A model generated the notes under the pieces. That model saw nothing but the letters and a program-made list of their open reading frames with translations. It made no database searches and was not told the DNA's origin. Shown piece by piece: positions 26,498 to 35,351 of a DNA stretch of 64,000 bases. The stretch spans positions 200,540 through 264,539 of the forward strand of contig NZ_JOIR01000013.1 in assembly GCF_000720115.1 (NCBI RefSeq), in the 5' to 3' direction. This stretch comes from Streptomyces sp. NRRL F-2580 (GTDB lineage: Bacteria > Actinomycetota > Actinomycetes > Streptomycetales > Streptomycetaceae). The translations under genes and the position numbers were made by a program. Numbering within the stretch: position 1 is the stretch's first letter; each line of letters opens with the position of its first letter.

Positions 26498-26818
26498 GTG
26501 CCGACCGTACCGACGCGCACTGACATCAGCTCCAGAAGCCGCGTGGTGCGGCTACGAGCGACTTCCCGATCTTTGAGGTGCCTGGTGCGGCGCCTCCCGA
26601 TCCGGCTTGCGTACGCTTCCCGCAGGGTCCCCCGGTGCCGGCCCCGATTCCGAACCGGGTTCCCGCCCGCGCTACACCCGCGCGACTTCGCAGGCCCGGA
26701 ACGCCAGCCGGAGTGAGGCTCCGCCGGCGGCCCGGGCACCACGGGCCCCCTCCCGCGTCTCTCGCCGGTGCGGGCCGGCCGTCCGAGGTGGGTCCCGGAT
26801 CCCGGTCCGTCTCGGGGC
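26498..26818. other. 321-bp intergenic region with no recognisable gene
   Basis: Between the stop of the 2OG-Fe oxygenase and the start of the DUF3224 gene, both minus strand. It holds a short GCCGC/GCGGC hairpin near 26536-26551 and presumably the DUF3224 promoter. No open frame with Streptomyces codon bias and no sharp promoter match was found. Confidence 0.6.
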
Positions 26819-27793
26819 TCAGCCCGCCTCCGTGACGCTGATCGCGTCGAGCTTGCCGCGCAGGTACACGTGGGAGTCGACGGGGTCGTGCACCACCCGG
26901 CCGACGGGGGCGGGGAGGGATTCCACCCGGGTGTGCGCGTCGCATTCGTAGAAGTAGACGAGTGAGATCAGCTCCTCGGCCGGGGTGTGGGCGGGCGGGG
27001 GCAGGACGCGGTGGCGGCCCGCGCGCCAGCGGTCGCCCGTCCAGCGGGCCATCAGGTCCCCGATGTTGACGGTGAGCGCGGCCGGGTCGTAGGGGGCGTC
27101 CTGCCAGCCGTCGGCATCGGTGTGGATCTGGAGCCCGCCCGCTCCGAGCTGCCGGTCGAGGACCGTGACCGTACCGAAGTCGGTGTGCGCCCCGATGCGG
27201 AACTGGCCGGGCAGCGGCGGGCCGACGGTCTCGGTGCCGGGGTACCAGTTGAGGTTGAACCCCCAGGTGGGGTGTCCGGTGTGGCGCGTGAAGTGGTCCT
27301 CGGCGAGTCCGAGGGCGGTGGCGAGGAGTACCAGCAGCTCGTCGGAGAGGGCCCGCATCCAGGCCAGGTACTCCGTCACCAGCGGCCGCAGCTGCGGCAC
27401 CTCGGCGGGCCAGACGTTGGGCCGGAACCACTCGGCGTCCACGGAGGGGTCGCCGGTGGGGTCGTCCGCCGCGAAGGACCAGGACTCCTTGAGGTCGGGC
27501 GGTGAGGCCGTGCCCTCGGCGTAGCTGTTGGCCTCCGCCCCGGGGCCGAGCCAGCCCCGGCCGCCGACGGTGACGGCGTACGGCTCCTTCACGGCGGCCG
27601 GCAGCCCGAAGAACGCGCGCGCCGCCTCCCTGATCCGCGCGGGCAGCGAGGGGTCCACGCCGTGGCCGGTCACGAGCAGGAAGCCGGCCGCGCGCAAAGC
27701 CTCGTCGACGCGGGCGGCCGTACGGGCACGTTCCCGCGGCCCGCCGGACCGCCACGGCCCGAGATCGATGACGGGAACCTGGGAACCGACCAT
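26819..27793 (-). CDS. 2-oxoglutarate/Fe(II)-type oxygenase (isopenicillin-N-synthase family)
   Basis: 324 residues. N-terminal DIOX_N-like region with VPVIDLGPW and GFLLVTGHGVDPSL. The C-terminal jelly-roll has the iron triad: His and Asp in RIGAHTDFGTVTVL and His in WRAGRHRVLPP, with NIGDLMARWT between them. Architecture and length match the isopenicillin-N-synthase-like superfamily, which includes many hydroxylases, desaturases and ethylene-forming enzymes. The expected Arg-x-Ser co-substrate motif is not obvious after the second His, so 2-oxoglutarate use is inferred. The ATG at 27793 replaces an unsupported upstream extension. It is divergent from the VOC gene. Confidence 0.9.
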   Translation of the reverse strand: MVGSQVPVIDLGPWRSGGPRERARTAARVDEALRAAGFLLVTGHGVDPSLPARIREAARAFFGLPAAVKEPYAVTVGGRGWLGPGAEANSYAEGTASPPDLKESWSFAADDPTGDPSVDAEWFRPNVWPAEVPQLRPLVTEYLAWMRALSDELLVLLATALGLAEDHFTRHTGHPTWGFNLNWYPGTETVGPPLPGQFRIGAHTDFGTVTVLDRQLGAGGLQIHTDADGWQDAPYDPAALTVNIGDLMARWTGDRWRAGRHRVLPPPAHTPAEELISLVYFYECDAHTRVESLPAPVGRVVHDPVDSHVYLRGKLDAISVTEAG

Positions 27794-27996
27794 GGGAGAC
27801 CTGCCTTCCGGGGCTGCGGGGTGGCGTCCGGAACCGAGGCTAGCGCCGGACACCGGCCGGGATCGACACGGAGCGTGATTCTCGGACACCTTCCGTGTGC
27901 GTGCGCCGCCGTCGGCCGCGAGGAAGCCGCCGACCGCGAGGAAAGGGACGAAAAGGGCCAGAATGAACCGGGGGGCTCACAGGGACGGAGCGAGCG

Positions 27997-28800
27997 GTGG
28001 AGATTTCGACGAGGGAGGTCTTCGGGGCGCCGTGCTGGGTGAGCCTGATGACCCGCGACCTCGAGACGGCCCAGCGTTTCTACGGTGCGGTCGCGGGCTG
28101 GAGGTTCCGGCCGGCCCGCCTCGGCCAGGCCTTTTCGGTGGCCTACCTGGACCGGGTCCCGGTGGCGGGGATCGGAGCGCTGGCCGGGGACCTGGGGGTC
28201 GCCGTGGCCTGGACCCCGTACTTCGCCGTAGACGACGCCGATGTGGCGGTGGACCGCATCCGGGAGCGGACGGGCACCATCGCCGTCGGCCCGGTCTCCT
28301 TCGAGTCCGGCGGCCGGGCCGCGCTCGTCGCGGACCCGGACGGCGCGGTCTTCGGGATCTGGGAGGGCGCCGTGGCCGCGGACTGGCGGGCGGGCAAGGG
28401 CCCGCTGCCGGCCTGGCTGGAACTGCGTACGCGCAACGCCCTCGACGCGGCGATCTTCTACGGCGCGGTACTCGAATGGGCCACCGAACGCCCCGGATGC
28501 TGCGAGGTCTCCTACGAGGAGGACCAGGTCGTCCTGCGGCAGAACGGTGAGCCCGTGGCCCGCCTGAACAGCGGACCCGTCGAGCTCGCCGCCTACTCCC
28601 CGCACACCAGGCCCCGCTGGCACGTCCACTTCCGCGTGCCGAAGCTGCGGCCGGCGATCGAGGCCGCCGTCGCGCTGGGCGGACGCACGGTCTCGGACAT
28701 CACCTCGAACGCCGTGGAGCGCTGGGTGACGCTCCGCGACCCGGACGGGGCCCTGTTCACCCTCACCACGCTGCTCGGCGCGGACACGGACCTGGACTGA
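27997..28800 (+). CDS. VOC-family protein with two glyoxalase-like domains
   Basis: 267 residues, two vicinal-oxygen-chelate modules (about 8-125 and 140-260). Each begins with a beta strand and the FYGAV helix (AQRFYGAVAGWRF, AAIFYGAVLEWAT), and each ends in a DPDGA-type strand (DPDGAVFGIWE, DPDGALFTLTT). Such tandem VOC proteins in Streptomyces are annotated as hydroxylases or glyoxalase/bleomycin-resistance relatives, with no proven reaction. The GTG start is preceded by GGAGC. It is monocistronic and followed by a C/G-rich repeat tract. Confidence 0.88.
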   Translation: MEISTREVFGAPCWVSLMTRDLETAQRFYGAVAGWRFRPARLGQAFSVAYLDRVPVAGIGALAGDLGVAVAWTPYFAVDDADVAVDRIRERTGTIAVGPVSFESGGRAALVADPDGAVFGIWEGAVAADWRAGKGPLPAWLELRTRNALDAAIFYGAVLEWATERPGCCEVSYEEDQVVLRQNGEPVARLNSGPVELAAYSPHTRPRWHVHFRVPKLRPAIEAAVALGGRTVSDITSNAVERWVTLRDPDGALFTLTTLLGADTDLD

Positions 28801-28802
28801 CC

Positions 28803-28866
28803 GGCCCGGCCCGACTCGAGCCGACCCGGCCCGACTCGACCCGAGCCGACCCGGCCCGGCCCCGGC
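28803..28866. repeat. Short imperfect tandem repeats after the VOC gene
   Basis: Three partial copies of a unit containing CGACCCGGCCCGACTCGA-type sequence occur directly after the stop codon, then GGCCGGCC. Low complexity. It may act as a terminator region, but no single strong hairpin dominates. Confidence 0.5.
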
Positions 28867-28989
28867 CTGCGGCCGGCCGGGGGAAGCCGGGGGCTGGGGA
28901 TCACGCTCGGTGACGCTTCGAGATGCGCGCGCCCGGCAGTGCTGGTTCGCTGAATCCGCCCGCTCTCCCCACCGATCCAAGGAGCGATC

Positions 28990-29178
28990 ATGAGCGTTTC
29001 AGGCGAACCCCGCGGCCGGTCCCAGCAGATGCGCGCCAAGGCCCAGGAACTGAACGACGCGGCCGAGCGTTCGACCGACCCGGAAGAGCGCCGTCGGCTC
29101 AAGGAGAAGGCCCGTCGTCTCCAGGAGCAGAGCGAGCAGGAGGGCCGGATGGACGACCGCGGCATGGACCCCATGTAG
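28990..29178 (+). CDS. Small DUF6381-family protein
   Basis: 62 residues, highly charged and helical. The sequence QQMRAKAQELNDAAERSTD and the following EERRRLKEKARRLQEQSEQE match the Streptomyces family DUF6381. It probably forms a single amphipathic helix or helical hairpin. AAGGAG sits ideally before the ATG. Function unknown; members are often stress-associated. A strong terminator follows, so it is its own transcription unit. Confidence 0.85.
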   Translation: MSVSGEPRGRSQQMRAKAQELNDAAERSTDPEERRRLKEKARRLQEQSEQEGRMDDRGMDPM

Positions 29179-29214
29179 CCCTGGAGCCCGTGCCCCGCGC
29201 CTCTCCCCCGTACC

Positions 29215-29257
29215 CCGGCCGGTGGCCGCCGCGATCCGTCGCGCGGCCACCGGCCGG
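29215..29257 (+). terminator. Hairpin terminator after the DUF6381 gene
   Basis: A perfect 15-bp stem (29215-29229 with 29243-29257) with a 13-nt loop, 37 bp beyond the stop codon. Confidence 0.7.
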
Positions 29258-29400
29258 TGCGCTGCCGCCGGGCACGGCCGGGCCCTCACCGCATGGAGGG
29301 GCGGTGTCCGGGTAGCCGCACGGAGAATCCTCCGGCACCCGGGTCCGGCGCGTACGCGTCCGCCCGCCACGCCGGACCGAGCGGAAGGGGGGCTGGTCTC

Positions 29401-30225
29401 ATGGTCGGCCGATTGGCACGTGAAGGCGCACGGACCGGGTCCCAGGGGGGCACGGGCCGCGAAGTGGTGGCGCGGTGCGGACTCGTGGCGCGCGGCCTGC
29501 TGTACGTACTCGTCGGCGTGCTCGCCGTGCGGGTGGCGTTCGGCGACGGCGGCCAGGAGGCGGACCGCACGGGCGCGCTGCAGGAGCTGGCGGAGAAGCC
29601 CCTCGGCGGTTTCCTGGTGTGGGCCGTCGGAATCGGCCTCGTGTGCATGATGCTGTGGCGGCTGTCGGAGGCGGTGTTCGGCGCCGCCGGTCCCGACGGC
29701 GGCAAGGCCTCCAAGCGGCTGGCGTCGGCGGCCCGGACCGTCTTCTACGGGGTCGTCGCGTTCTCGGTGCTGTCCTTCGCGGCCGGATCCGGCGGCGGGC
29801 GGTCCGGCGACGAGCAGTCGCGTGACGTGACGTCGAAGGTGATGGAGCTGCCGGGCGGCCCGTGGTGGGTGGGGGCGGCCGGGGCGGCCATCGCCGTGGG
29901 CGGCATCGTGATCGCCGTGCAGGCGGCCCGCCGCTCGTTCCGCAAGCAGTTGGAGATGGGCCGGGTGCCCGAGGGCGTCCGCAAGGCGGTCGTGTTCCTC
30001 GGGGTCGCCGGCGGCCTGGCCCGCGGCGCGCTGTTCACCGCGGCCGGGGCCTTCCTCGTCTACGCGGCCGTCAGCTACGACCCCTCGCAGGCGAAGGGCG
30101 TCGACGACACCCTCAGGGCGTTCGCCGAGACCCCGGCGGGACCGTGGCTCCTCGTGCTGGTCGGCGCCGGGCTCGTGCTGTTCGGACTGTTCTCCTGGGC
30201 GCTGGCCTGCTGGCGCCGTGTGTGA
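29401..30225 (+). CDS. DUF1206-family membrane protein
   Basis: 274 residues, six hydrophobic segments arranged as three pairs, matching the triplicated DUF1206 architecture. The recurring ARGLLYVLVGVLAV, AARTVFYGVVAFSVL and LARGALFTAAGAFLVY stretches are the first helices of each repeat, and QARRSFRKQL is a basic cytosolic loop. Integral membrane protein of unknown function. The ATG at 29401 follows GGAAGGGGGG with a long spacer. It converges on the M64 peptidase gene. Confidence 0.9.
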   Translation: MVGRLAREGARTGSQGGTGREVVARCGLVARGLLYVLVGVLAVRVAFGDGGQEADRTGALQELAEKPLGGFLVWAVGIGLVCMMLWRLSEAVFGAAGPDGGKASKRLASAARTVFYGVVAFSVLSFAAGSGGGRSGDEQSRDVTSKVMELPGGPWWVGAAGAAIAVGGIVIAVQAARRSFRKQLEMGRVPEGVRKAVVFLGVAGGLARGALFTAAGAFLVYAAVSYDPSQAKGVDDTLRAFAETPAGPWLLVLVGAGLVLFGLFSWALACWRRV

Positions 30226-30250
30226 GGGGGCGTAGGGGGCGCGGCGCGCC

Positions 30251-31609
30251 TCAGAGCCTGACCGTCCAGGTGGCCGTGGACCGCAGCGTACGGATGGTCT
30301 TCGGGTCGCGTACCGACGGCGTACGGTCCTCGGCCGTGACCGACAGCCGGTGCGTCCGGAGGTCGAACAGCCACAGCTCCGCCACCGGCACCTCGGTACG
30401 GCCCTCGAAGCGCTTCAGCTCCCTGCCGTCGAGGTACCAGCGGACCACCGGCTGCCTGCCGTCCGCCCCGTTCAGCCTGGGTACGGACGCCTTCGCCGTG
30501 TGGCGCAGCCGCAGGGTGCGCTCGGTCGGGGTGAGCGGGGTGACGATCCGCGCGTGCTGGTAGAAGCCGGCGATCATGGACTCGACGCCGGGCAGGTTGA
30601 AGGGCTTGCCCAGGACCCGCATGAGGGAGTTGTCGGTGGGCCGGTAGAGCCCGGTCACGAAGTAGTTGCCGCCCTCGTAGGCGCCGACGGTACCGCCGTC
30701 GGGTGACTTTTCGCCCAGCCAGCGGTACCACTTGGCCCGCTGCGCGGCCATCCCGTCGGCGGTCAGCGCGGTGCTGTTGGATTCGGCGGGCTCGGGGCCG
30801 GTGTACTTCTCGTAGTCCGGGACGCCGGGGTAGAAGTACTCGTCGGCGAGCTTGCCCAGCGAGTGGCCGGTCTCGTGGATGGCGACCTGGCCGGACTTCG
30901 GGTGGCCCGCCGAGGCCGTGGAGATCCCCTCGTAGCCGAGGGTGGCGCTGCGCTCGTTGTAGCCGGCCCCGCCGTACTTGGCGCTGTTGGCGAGGACGAT
31001 GACCAGGTCGGCCGCCGGCGCCTTCGCCACGTAGGCGTCGACCTTGGGCTGGTCGACGCAGAGCAGCCGCTCGATGTCCTCGCACCAGAAGTAGGAGCCG
31101 AGGGCGGTGTCGCGGACGGTGGCGGGGTCGGGGTCGCCGGAGACGCCGGAGTCGTGGGAGACCGCGTCGACCGTCCAGACGTTGAAGAGGTTCCGGTACG
31201 TGGTGTACGGCTCGACGGCGGTCACCTCGGCCCACTTCTGTTCGGCGTCGGCGTGGAAGCGCGCCAGCTCGGCGGCGGTGTAGCCGTCGCCGATGACGAC
31301 GACGTCGAGGCGGTCGGCGGTGGAGCCGTTGTCGATCAGTTTGGTGACCGTGCCGTCGGCCTCGCGCTGCGCCGGGGAGAGCCGGCCCGCGCTCTTCGCG
31401 GGGCCGCCCGCGGCCGGCACCCGGGCGTGGCCGGATCCGGCGGCGCCGCCCTGCTCCGGCCCCGGTATCTCCACCTCCACCCGGCTCTTGGCGGTCGGCG
31501 GGTCGGCTGCGTCCGCGGGCCCGGCGGCCACCAGCGCGGCGGTCGCGCAGACCATCGCGACGGCCGCGCGCAGCGCCGTGCGGACGGCCGGACGTCTGAC
31601 TCGAACCAT
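30251..31609 (-). CDS. Secreted M64-family metallopeptidase
   Basis: 452 residues. Sec signal peptide (ALRAAVAMVCATAALVAA, then ADA). The zinc site is HETGHSLGKLADEY (HExxH plus a downstream Asp/Glu), typical of the IgA peptidase M64 family. Upstream LDVVVIGDGYTAAEL and ADLVIVLANSAKYGG are also family signatures. The C-terminal 100 residues look like an immunoglobulin-type domain. It should cleave proteins outside the cell; IgA specificity is known for one clostridial member only. The ATG follows GGGGGAGG. It is divergent from an XRE-TPR regulator, which may control it. Confidence 0.9.
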   Translation of the reverse strand: MVRVRRPAVRTALRAAVAMVCATAALVAAGPADAADPPTAKSRVEVEIPGPEQGGAAGSGHARVPAAGGPAKSAGRLSPAQREADGTVTKLIDNGSTADRLDVVVIGDGYTAAELARFHADAEQKWAEVTAVEPYTTYRNLFNVWTVDAVSHDSGVSGDPDPATVRDTALGSYFWCEDIERLLCVDQPKVDAYVAKAPAADLVIVLANSAKYGGAGYNERSATLGYEGISTASAGHPKSGQVAIHETGHSLGKLADEYFYPGVPDYEKYTGPEPAESNSTALTADGMAAQRAKWYRWLGEKSPDGGTVGAYEGGNYFVTGLYRPTDNSLMRVLGKPFNLPGVESMIAGFYQHARIVTPLTPTERTLRLRHTAKASVPRLNGADGRQPVVRWYLDGRELKRFEGRTEVPVAELWLFDLRTHRLSVTAEDRTPSVRDPKTIRTLRSTATWTVRL

Positions 31610-31633
31610 GAAGTCCTCCCCCGGAAACGGAAG

Positions 31634-31674
31634 TTAAGCAGTTTGATAAATCTGCTGAAGTGGTTGCTTAAACT
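31634..31674. promoter_or_regulatory. AT-rich divergent promoter/operator between the M64 and XRE genes
   Basis: Inverted repeat TTAAGCA (31634-31640) and TGCTTAA (31665-31671) with an inner pair AGCAG/CTGCT. The plus strand also holds TTGATA (31643-31648) and TAAACT (31669-31674), a loosely spaced -35/-10 pair (20 nt) for the XRE gene. The unusual AT content makes this the clear control region for both genes. Confidence 0.55.
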
Positions 31675-31747
31675 AGGTGGCGCGCGGGTGGTGCGCAATG
31701 CCTGCTCCCGCTGAATACTGGGGAGTTCGAGCAACCAGGGGGACTTC

Positions 31748-33127
31748 ATGGACGAACCGGCCCTGATCGGGCGCCGGGTTCAGCGCATGCGCGGTGAACT
31801 CGGTCTGACGCAGCGACAATTGGCGGAACCGGCCTACACCTCGGCCTATGTCTCCACCCTGGAGTCGGGCAAGGTCCGCCCCTCCGAGACCGCGCTGCGC
31901 TTCCTCGCCGCGCGCCTGGGCACCTCGTACGAGGAGCTGACCACCGGCCGCCCCGCCCACGTGGCCACCGAGCTGCGGCTCGCCCTCACCGACGCCCAGC
32001 AGACGCTCGCCACGGGCGAGGCCGCGGAGGCCGCCGTACGCTACGGGCGCCTGCTCACCGAAGCGGAGGACCTCCGGCTCGTCCCCGAGCAGGCGGAGGC
32101 CCGGCTGGGGCTCGGCGAATGCGCCCTGGAGGCCGGGGAACTACCGGACGCGATCGCCCACTTCGAGGCGGCCGAGCGCCTGCTGGCCGACCAGCCGCTG
32201 CCCCGCCGCGCACGGCCGATCCGCGGGCGCGCGGTGGCCCACCTGCTCGCCGGTGAGCTGCGCTACGCCTGCTACCTCCTGGAATCCACCATCGACGAGC
32301 TGGGCGCGAGCGGGCTGGCCGATCCGGACGCGCTGGTACTGCTCCACGCCGCGGTGATCGGGCCCTACATCGACATGGGCGCCCATGCCCGCGCCGCCCA
32401 CGCCGCCGAGCTCGCGCTCGCGCTGGCCCCGCAGGTCAACGATCCGGCGCTGGTGGCCGGGATGCACCGGCAGGTGGCCCGGACCTTCCTCGCCGAGGGG
32501 CGGGTGGCCGACGCCGACGCCTCCCTCGCCAAGGCCCAGGCGATCTACGGGCAGTTGCGGCTGCGGACGGATCTGGCGCACTGCCACTGGATGCGCGGCT
32601 ACGTACAGGCCCAGAACGGCGAGCTCGCCTCGGCGGAACGGGAGCTGCGCACGGCCCGGGACATGCTGTCGGCCCGGCGCGCGGGTCTCTACACGGCCCA
32701 GGTGGAGGTCGAACTGGCCGACGTGCTGCGGCAGCTGGGCCGGTACGAGGAGGCCGCCGGGCTGCTCTCCGCGCTGCTGGACCTGGGCGACCGCCACGGC
32801 GCCGTCCACGCGGGCGGCGCGCACCGGCTCCTCGGTCTGATGGCCGAGGAGCGCGGTGACACCGAGTCCGCCGAGGAGCACTACGTGCAGGCGCTGGCGC
32901 TGCTGGAGCGCAGCGGGGCGACCGGGGACCTCGCCGATCTGTGCCGGCTGCTGGGCGACCTGATGCGGCGTACGGGCCGGGTGGAGGCGGCGATGGACGC
33001 CTACCGCACGGGCCTGGGCCACCGGGCGGCTCCGGGCACCACCACCCTGGGGCCGGCGCCCGCCGCGCCCGCGTTCCGGCCGGCGCGGCTCAGTGGTTCT
33101 CGGTGGGCCGCAGGTCCCGCGGAATGA
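31748..33127 (+). CDS. XRE-family regulator with TPR domain
   Basis: 459 residues. Helix-turn-helix at residues 8-62 (RVQRMRGELGLTQRQLAEPA, then YVSTLESGKVRPS). The rest is a TPR-like solenoid (repeats such as AIAHFEAAERLLADQ and EAAGLLSALLDLGDRHG), as in ligand- or peptide-responsive regulators. The ATG follows CAGGGGGACTTC. It probably controls itself and the divergent M64 peptidase through the intervening inverted repeat. The last 38 bp overlap the convergent MFS gene, and the terminal 40 residues are low complexity. Confidence 0.9.
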   Translation: MDEPALIGRRVQRMRGELGLTQRQLAEPAYTSAYVSTLESGKVRPSETALRFLAARLGTSYEELTTGRPAHVATELRLALTDAQQTLATGEAAEAAVRYGRLLTEAEDLRLVPEQAEARLGLGECALEAGELPDAIAHFEAAERLLADQPLPRRARPIRGRAVAHLLAGELRYACYLLESTIDELGASGLADPDALVLLHAAVIGPYIDMGAHARAAHAAELALALAPQVNDPALVAGMHRQVARTFLAEGRVADADASLAKAQAIYGQLRLRTDLAHCHWMRGYVQAQNGELASAERELRTARDMLSARRAGLYTAQVEVELADVLRQLGRYEEAAGLLSALLDLGDRHGAVHAGGAHRLLGLMAEERGDTESAEEHYVQALALLERSGATGDLADLCRLLGDLMRRTGRVEAAMDAYRTGLGHRAAPGTTTLGPAPAAPAFRPARLSGSRWAAGPAE

Positions 33128-34613
33128 GCGACCACGTGGTGGCCGCCGCGACGACCGCGAGGCCGCCGGCCAGGAGGAACGCCGGGGTGATGGCCAGGGT
33201 GTAGGCCTGCGAGGCGGTGTCGAGCAGGGCCTGGCCGGCGGAGCCGCCCAGCCGCTCCGCTGTGTGCGCGGCCTCTCCGACGGAGTCCCGTACGGCGGCG
33301 GCGGTGGGGCCGTCCAGGTCGAGGGCGGGCAGGTTGCCCCGGTAGAGCACGGCCGCGGTGGAGCCGAGGACGGCGACGCCCATGGCCGAGCCGAGCTCGT
33401 AGCAGGTCTCCTCTATGGCTGCGGCGCTGGAGACCTCGGCCGCGGGCGCGGCGGAGACCAGGGTCACCGAGGCCACGGTGGTCGCGATGCCGGCGCCGGC
33501 GCCCATGACGGTCAGGGCGGCCGCGAAGGCCGGATAGCCCAGGTCGGTGAAATGCTGGAGGGTCCAGGGCAGGGCCATGCCGACGGCCAGGACGACCAGT
33601 CCGGCGCCGAGCACGTGGCGGATCGCGAAGCGCTCCATCAGCGAGGGCGCCAGCATCGAGGCGGCGATCAGGGCGAGCGGGGCGGGCAGCAGGCGCACTC
33701 CGGCCTGGAGCGGGGTGTAGCCCTCGCCGTACTGGAACCACTGGGTGACCAGGAACAGGATCGCGCCCATCCCCACCATGGGCAGGAAGATCGCGGTCGC
33801 CGCGACGCTGAAGGCGGGCTTGGCGAACAGCCGGACCTGCAACAGCGGGTTGTCCAGGGTCAGCTGGCGGCGTACGAAGACGGTCAGTGCGACGGCGGCG
33901 ACGAGGAGCAGGGCCCAGGGCAGCGGGTCGGCGATCCCGCTCTTGCCGAGCTGCTTGATGCCGCCCGCGAGGGTGAGCATGCCGACGACCGACTGGCCGA
34001 CGCCCCACCAGTCCCAGGCGCCGGTGCCGCGCGGGGAACGCGATTCGGGCAGGTAGCGCAGGCCGGCCGCGACGATGACGGCGGCGACGGGGAGGTTCAG
34101 CAGGAAGGCCGAGTGCCAGCCGTAGTCCTGGACGAGGAGCCCGCCGATGACCGGCCCGAAGGCCATGCCGCCGCCGAAGACGGCCGCCCAGACGGCGAGC
34201 GCGAAGGCGCGCTCCTTGGCGTCGGTGAAGACGGTGCGCAGGATCGACACGGTGGACGGCATGATGGCAGCGCCGCCGATGCCGAGCAGGCCGCGGGCGG
34301 CGATCACGTGCCAGGCCTCGGTGGAGAACACGGCTATGAGCGAGGCCAGCGAGAAGATGCCGAAGCCGGCCATGAGCAGCCGCTTGCGCCCCCAGCGGTC
34401 GCCGAGCGCGCCCGCGGTGACCAGCAGGCCGGAGAGGGCGAGCGCGTAGACGTCGATGATCCACAGCTGCTGCACGGCGCCGGGCCGGAGGTCGCCGACG
34501 AGCGAGGGGAAGGCCACGTTGAGGATCGTGGTGTCCATGGAGATGAGCAGGAGGCTGCCGGAGAGGATCGCCAGGACGATCCACCTGCGGGGGGCCTGCG
34601 CGGGGGTGTGCAT
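33090..34613 (-). CDS. DHA2-family MFS drug exporter
   Basis: 507 residues with about 14 membrane segments, a proton-driven multidrug exporter of the DHA2 (EmrB/QacA) group. LDxT-type motif near the first helix (LISMDTTILNVAFPSL), motif A GDRWGRKRL, and motif C-like FGPVIGGLLV. The ATG at 34613 has GGAAC upstream; a GTG at 34637 is the alternative. It lies 48 bp downstream of a TetR regulator on the same strand, the standard regulator-pump pair, so it is probably repressed until a drug binds the TetR protein. Confidence 0.92.
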   Translation of the reverse strand: MHTPAQAPRRWIVLAILSGSLLLISMDTTILNVAFPSLVGDLRPGAVQQLWIIDVYALALSGLLVTAGALGDRWGRKRLLMAGFGIFSLASLIAVFSTEAWHVIAARGLLGIGGAAIMPSTVSILRTVFTDAKERAFALAVWAAVFGGGMAFGPVIGGLLVQDYGWHSAFLLNLPVAAVIVAAGLRYLPESRSPRGTGAWDWWGVGQSVVGMLTLAGGIKQLGKSGIADPLPWALLLVAAVALTVFVRRQLTLDNPLLQVRLFAKPAFSVAATAIFLPMVGMGAILFLVTQWFQYGEGYTPLQAGVRLLPAPLALIAASMLAPSLMERFAIRHVLGAGLVVLAVGMALPWTLQHFTDLGYPAFAAALTVMGAGAGIATTVASVTLVSAAPAAEVSSAAAIEETCYELGSAMGVAVLGSTAAVLYRGNLPALDLDGPTAAAVRDSVGEAAHTAERLGGSAGQALLDTASQAYTLAITPAFLLAGGLAVVAAATTWSLIPRDLRPTENH

Positions 34614-34661
34614 CGGGTTCCGTTCAGAGTGGTTCACGGTGTGCGCACTGTGGCGCGCGGG

Positions 34662-35243
34662 TCAGGGTGCGGGGTCGCCGGCGGGGGGCCGCGCGGCGGG
34701 CCGCGTCCCGCTGAGGAAGGAGGTCAGGACCAGGTGGCCGATCTGGCGGCGGGCGAGGTGGCCGTCGCGTACGCCCTCGGCGGCCGCGTCGAGCAGGCCC
34801 CAGAGCGAGTACCAGATCCAGTACGGCGGCAGGTCGGCGCGCAGCCGCCCCAGCCGCTGGCCCAGGGCGAGGAAGGCCAGGGCCCGCTGGTCCTGCCGGT
34901 CCACGCCGGCGCGGAACTCCGGGTCCGCGAGCACCGTGGCGTCGCGCGAGGTGAAGCCGTAGAGGTGCGCGGCGGGCATCAGGGCGAGGACCAGGTCCTC
35001 CAGGGCGGCGTCGAAGGCGGCCCCGTCGGCGTCCTCGGCCAGGTCGAGCGGGGCGAGGCACCCGTCGACCACCTCGATCGCGCGGACCGCGACGGCCTTC
35101 AGCAGCGCCTCGCGGGTCGCGTAGCGGCGGCTGAGCGTGGCGCGGCTGGTCCCGATCCCGGCGGCGATCTGCACCATCGAGGCGCTGTGATCTCCGGCGA
35201 GGACGCGAGCGGCGCCGTCCAGCAGTTCTTCCTCGTGCACCAT
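34662..35243 (-). CDS. TetR-family repressor
   Basis: 193 residues. N-terminal helix-turn-helix with MVQIAAGIGTSRATLSRRYA and then REALLKAVAVRAIE. The C-terminal helical domain should bind the inducer. The ATG at 35243 is followed by a normal TetR length; the upstream in-frame region is promoter. First gene of a two-gene operon with the MFS pump. A palindrome lies between its -35 and -10, so it should repress its own promoter. Confidence 0.9.
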   Translation of the reverse strand: MVHEEELLDGAARVLAGDHSASMVQIAAGIGTSRATLSRRYATREALLKAVAVRAIEVVDGCLAPLDLAEDADGAAFDAALEDLVLALMPAAHLYGFTSRDATVLADPEFRAGVDRQDQRALAFLALGQRLGRLRADLPPYWIWYSLWGLLDAAAEGVRDGHLARRQIGHLVLTSFLSGTRPAARPPAGDPAP

Positions 35244-35267
35244 GGCGATGAGCCCCCTTCGCCTCGA

Positions 35268-35296
35268 ACGATACAAGTTTGTCTCATCCGAGGCAA
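35268..35296 (-). promoter_or_regulatory. Promoter of the tetR-mfs operon with embedded operator
   Basis: On the minus strand TTGCCT (35296-35291) and TATCGT (35273-35268) are spaced by exactly 17 nt. The imperfect palindrome GATACAAGTTTGTCTC (35270-35285, one mismatch) occupies the spacer and overlaps the -10, as expected for autorepression. Confidence 0.65.
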
Positions 35297-35351
35297 AGAA
35301 GGCCCACCGAGCCACGCCGGAGCACCCGCACAAGCTCCTGGGCACGCAAGG

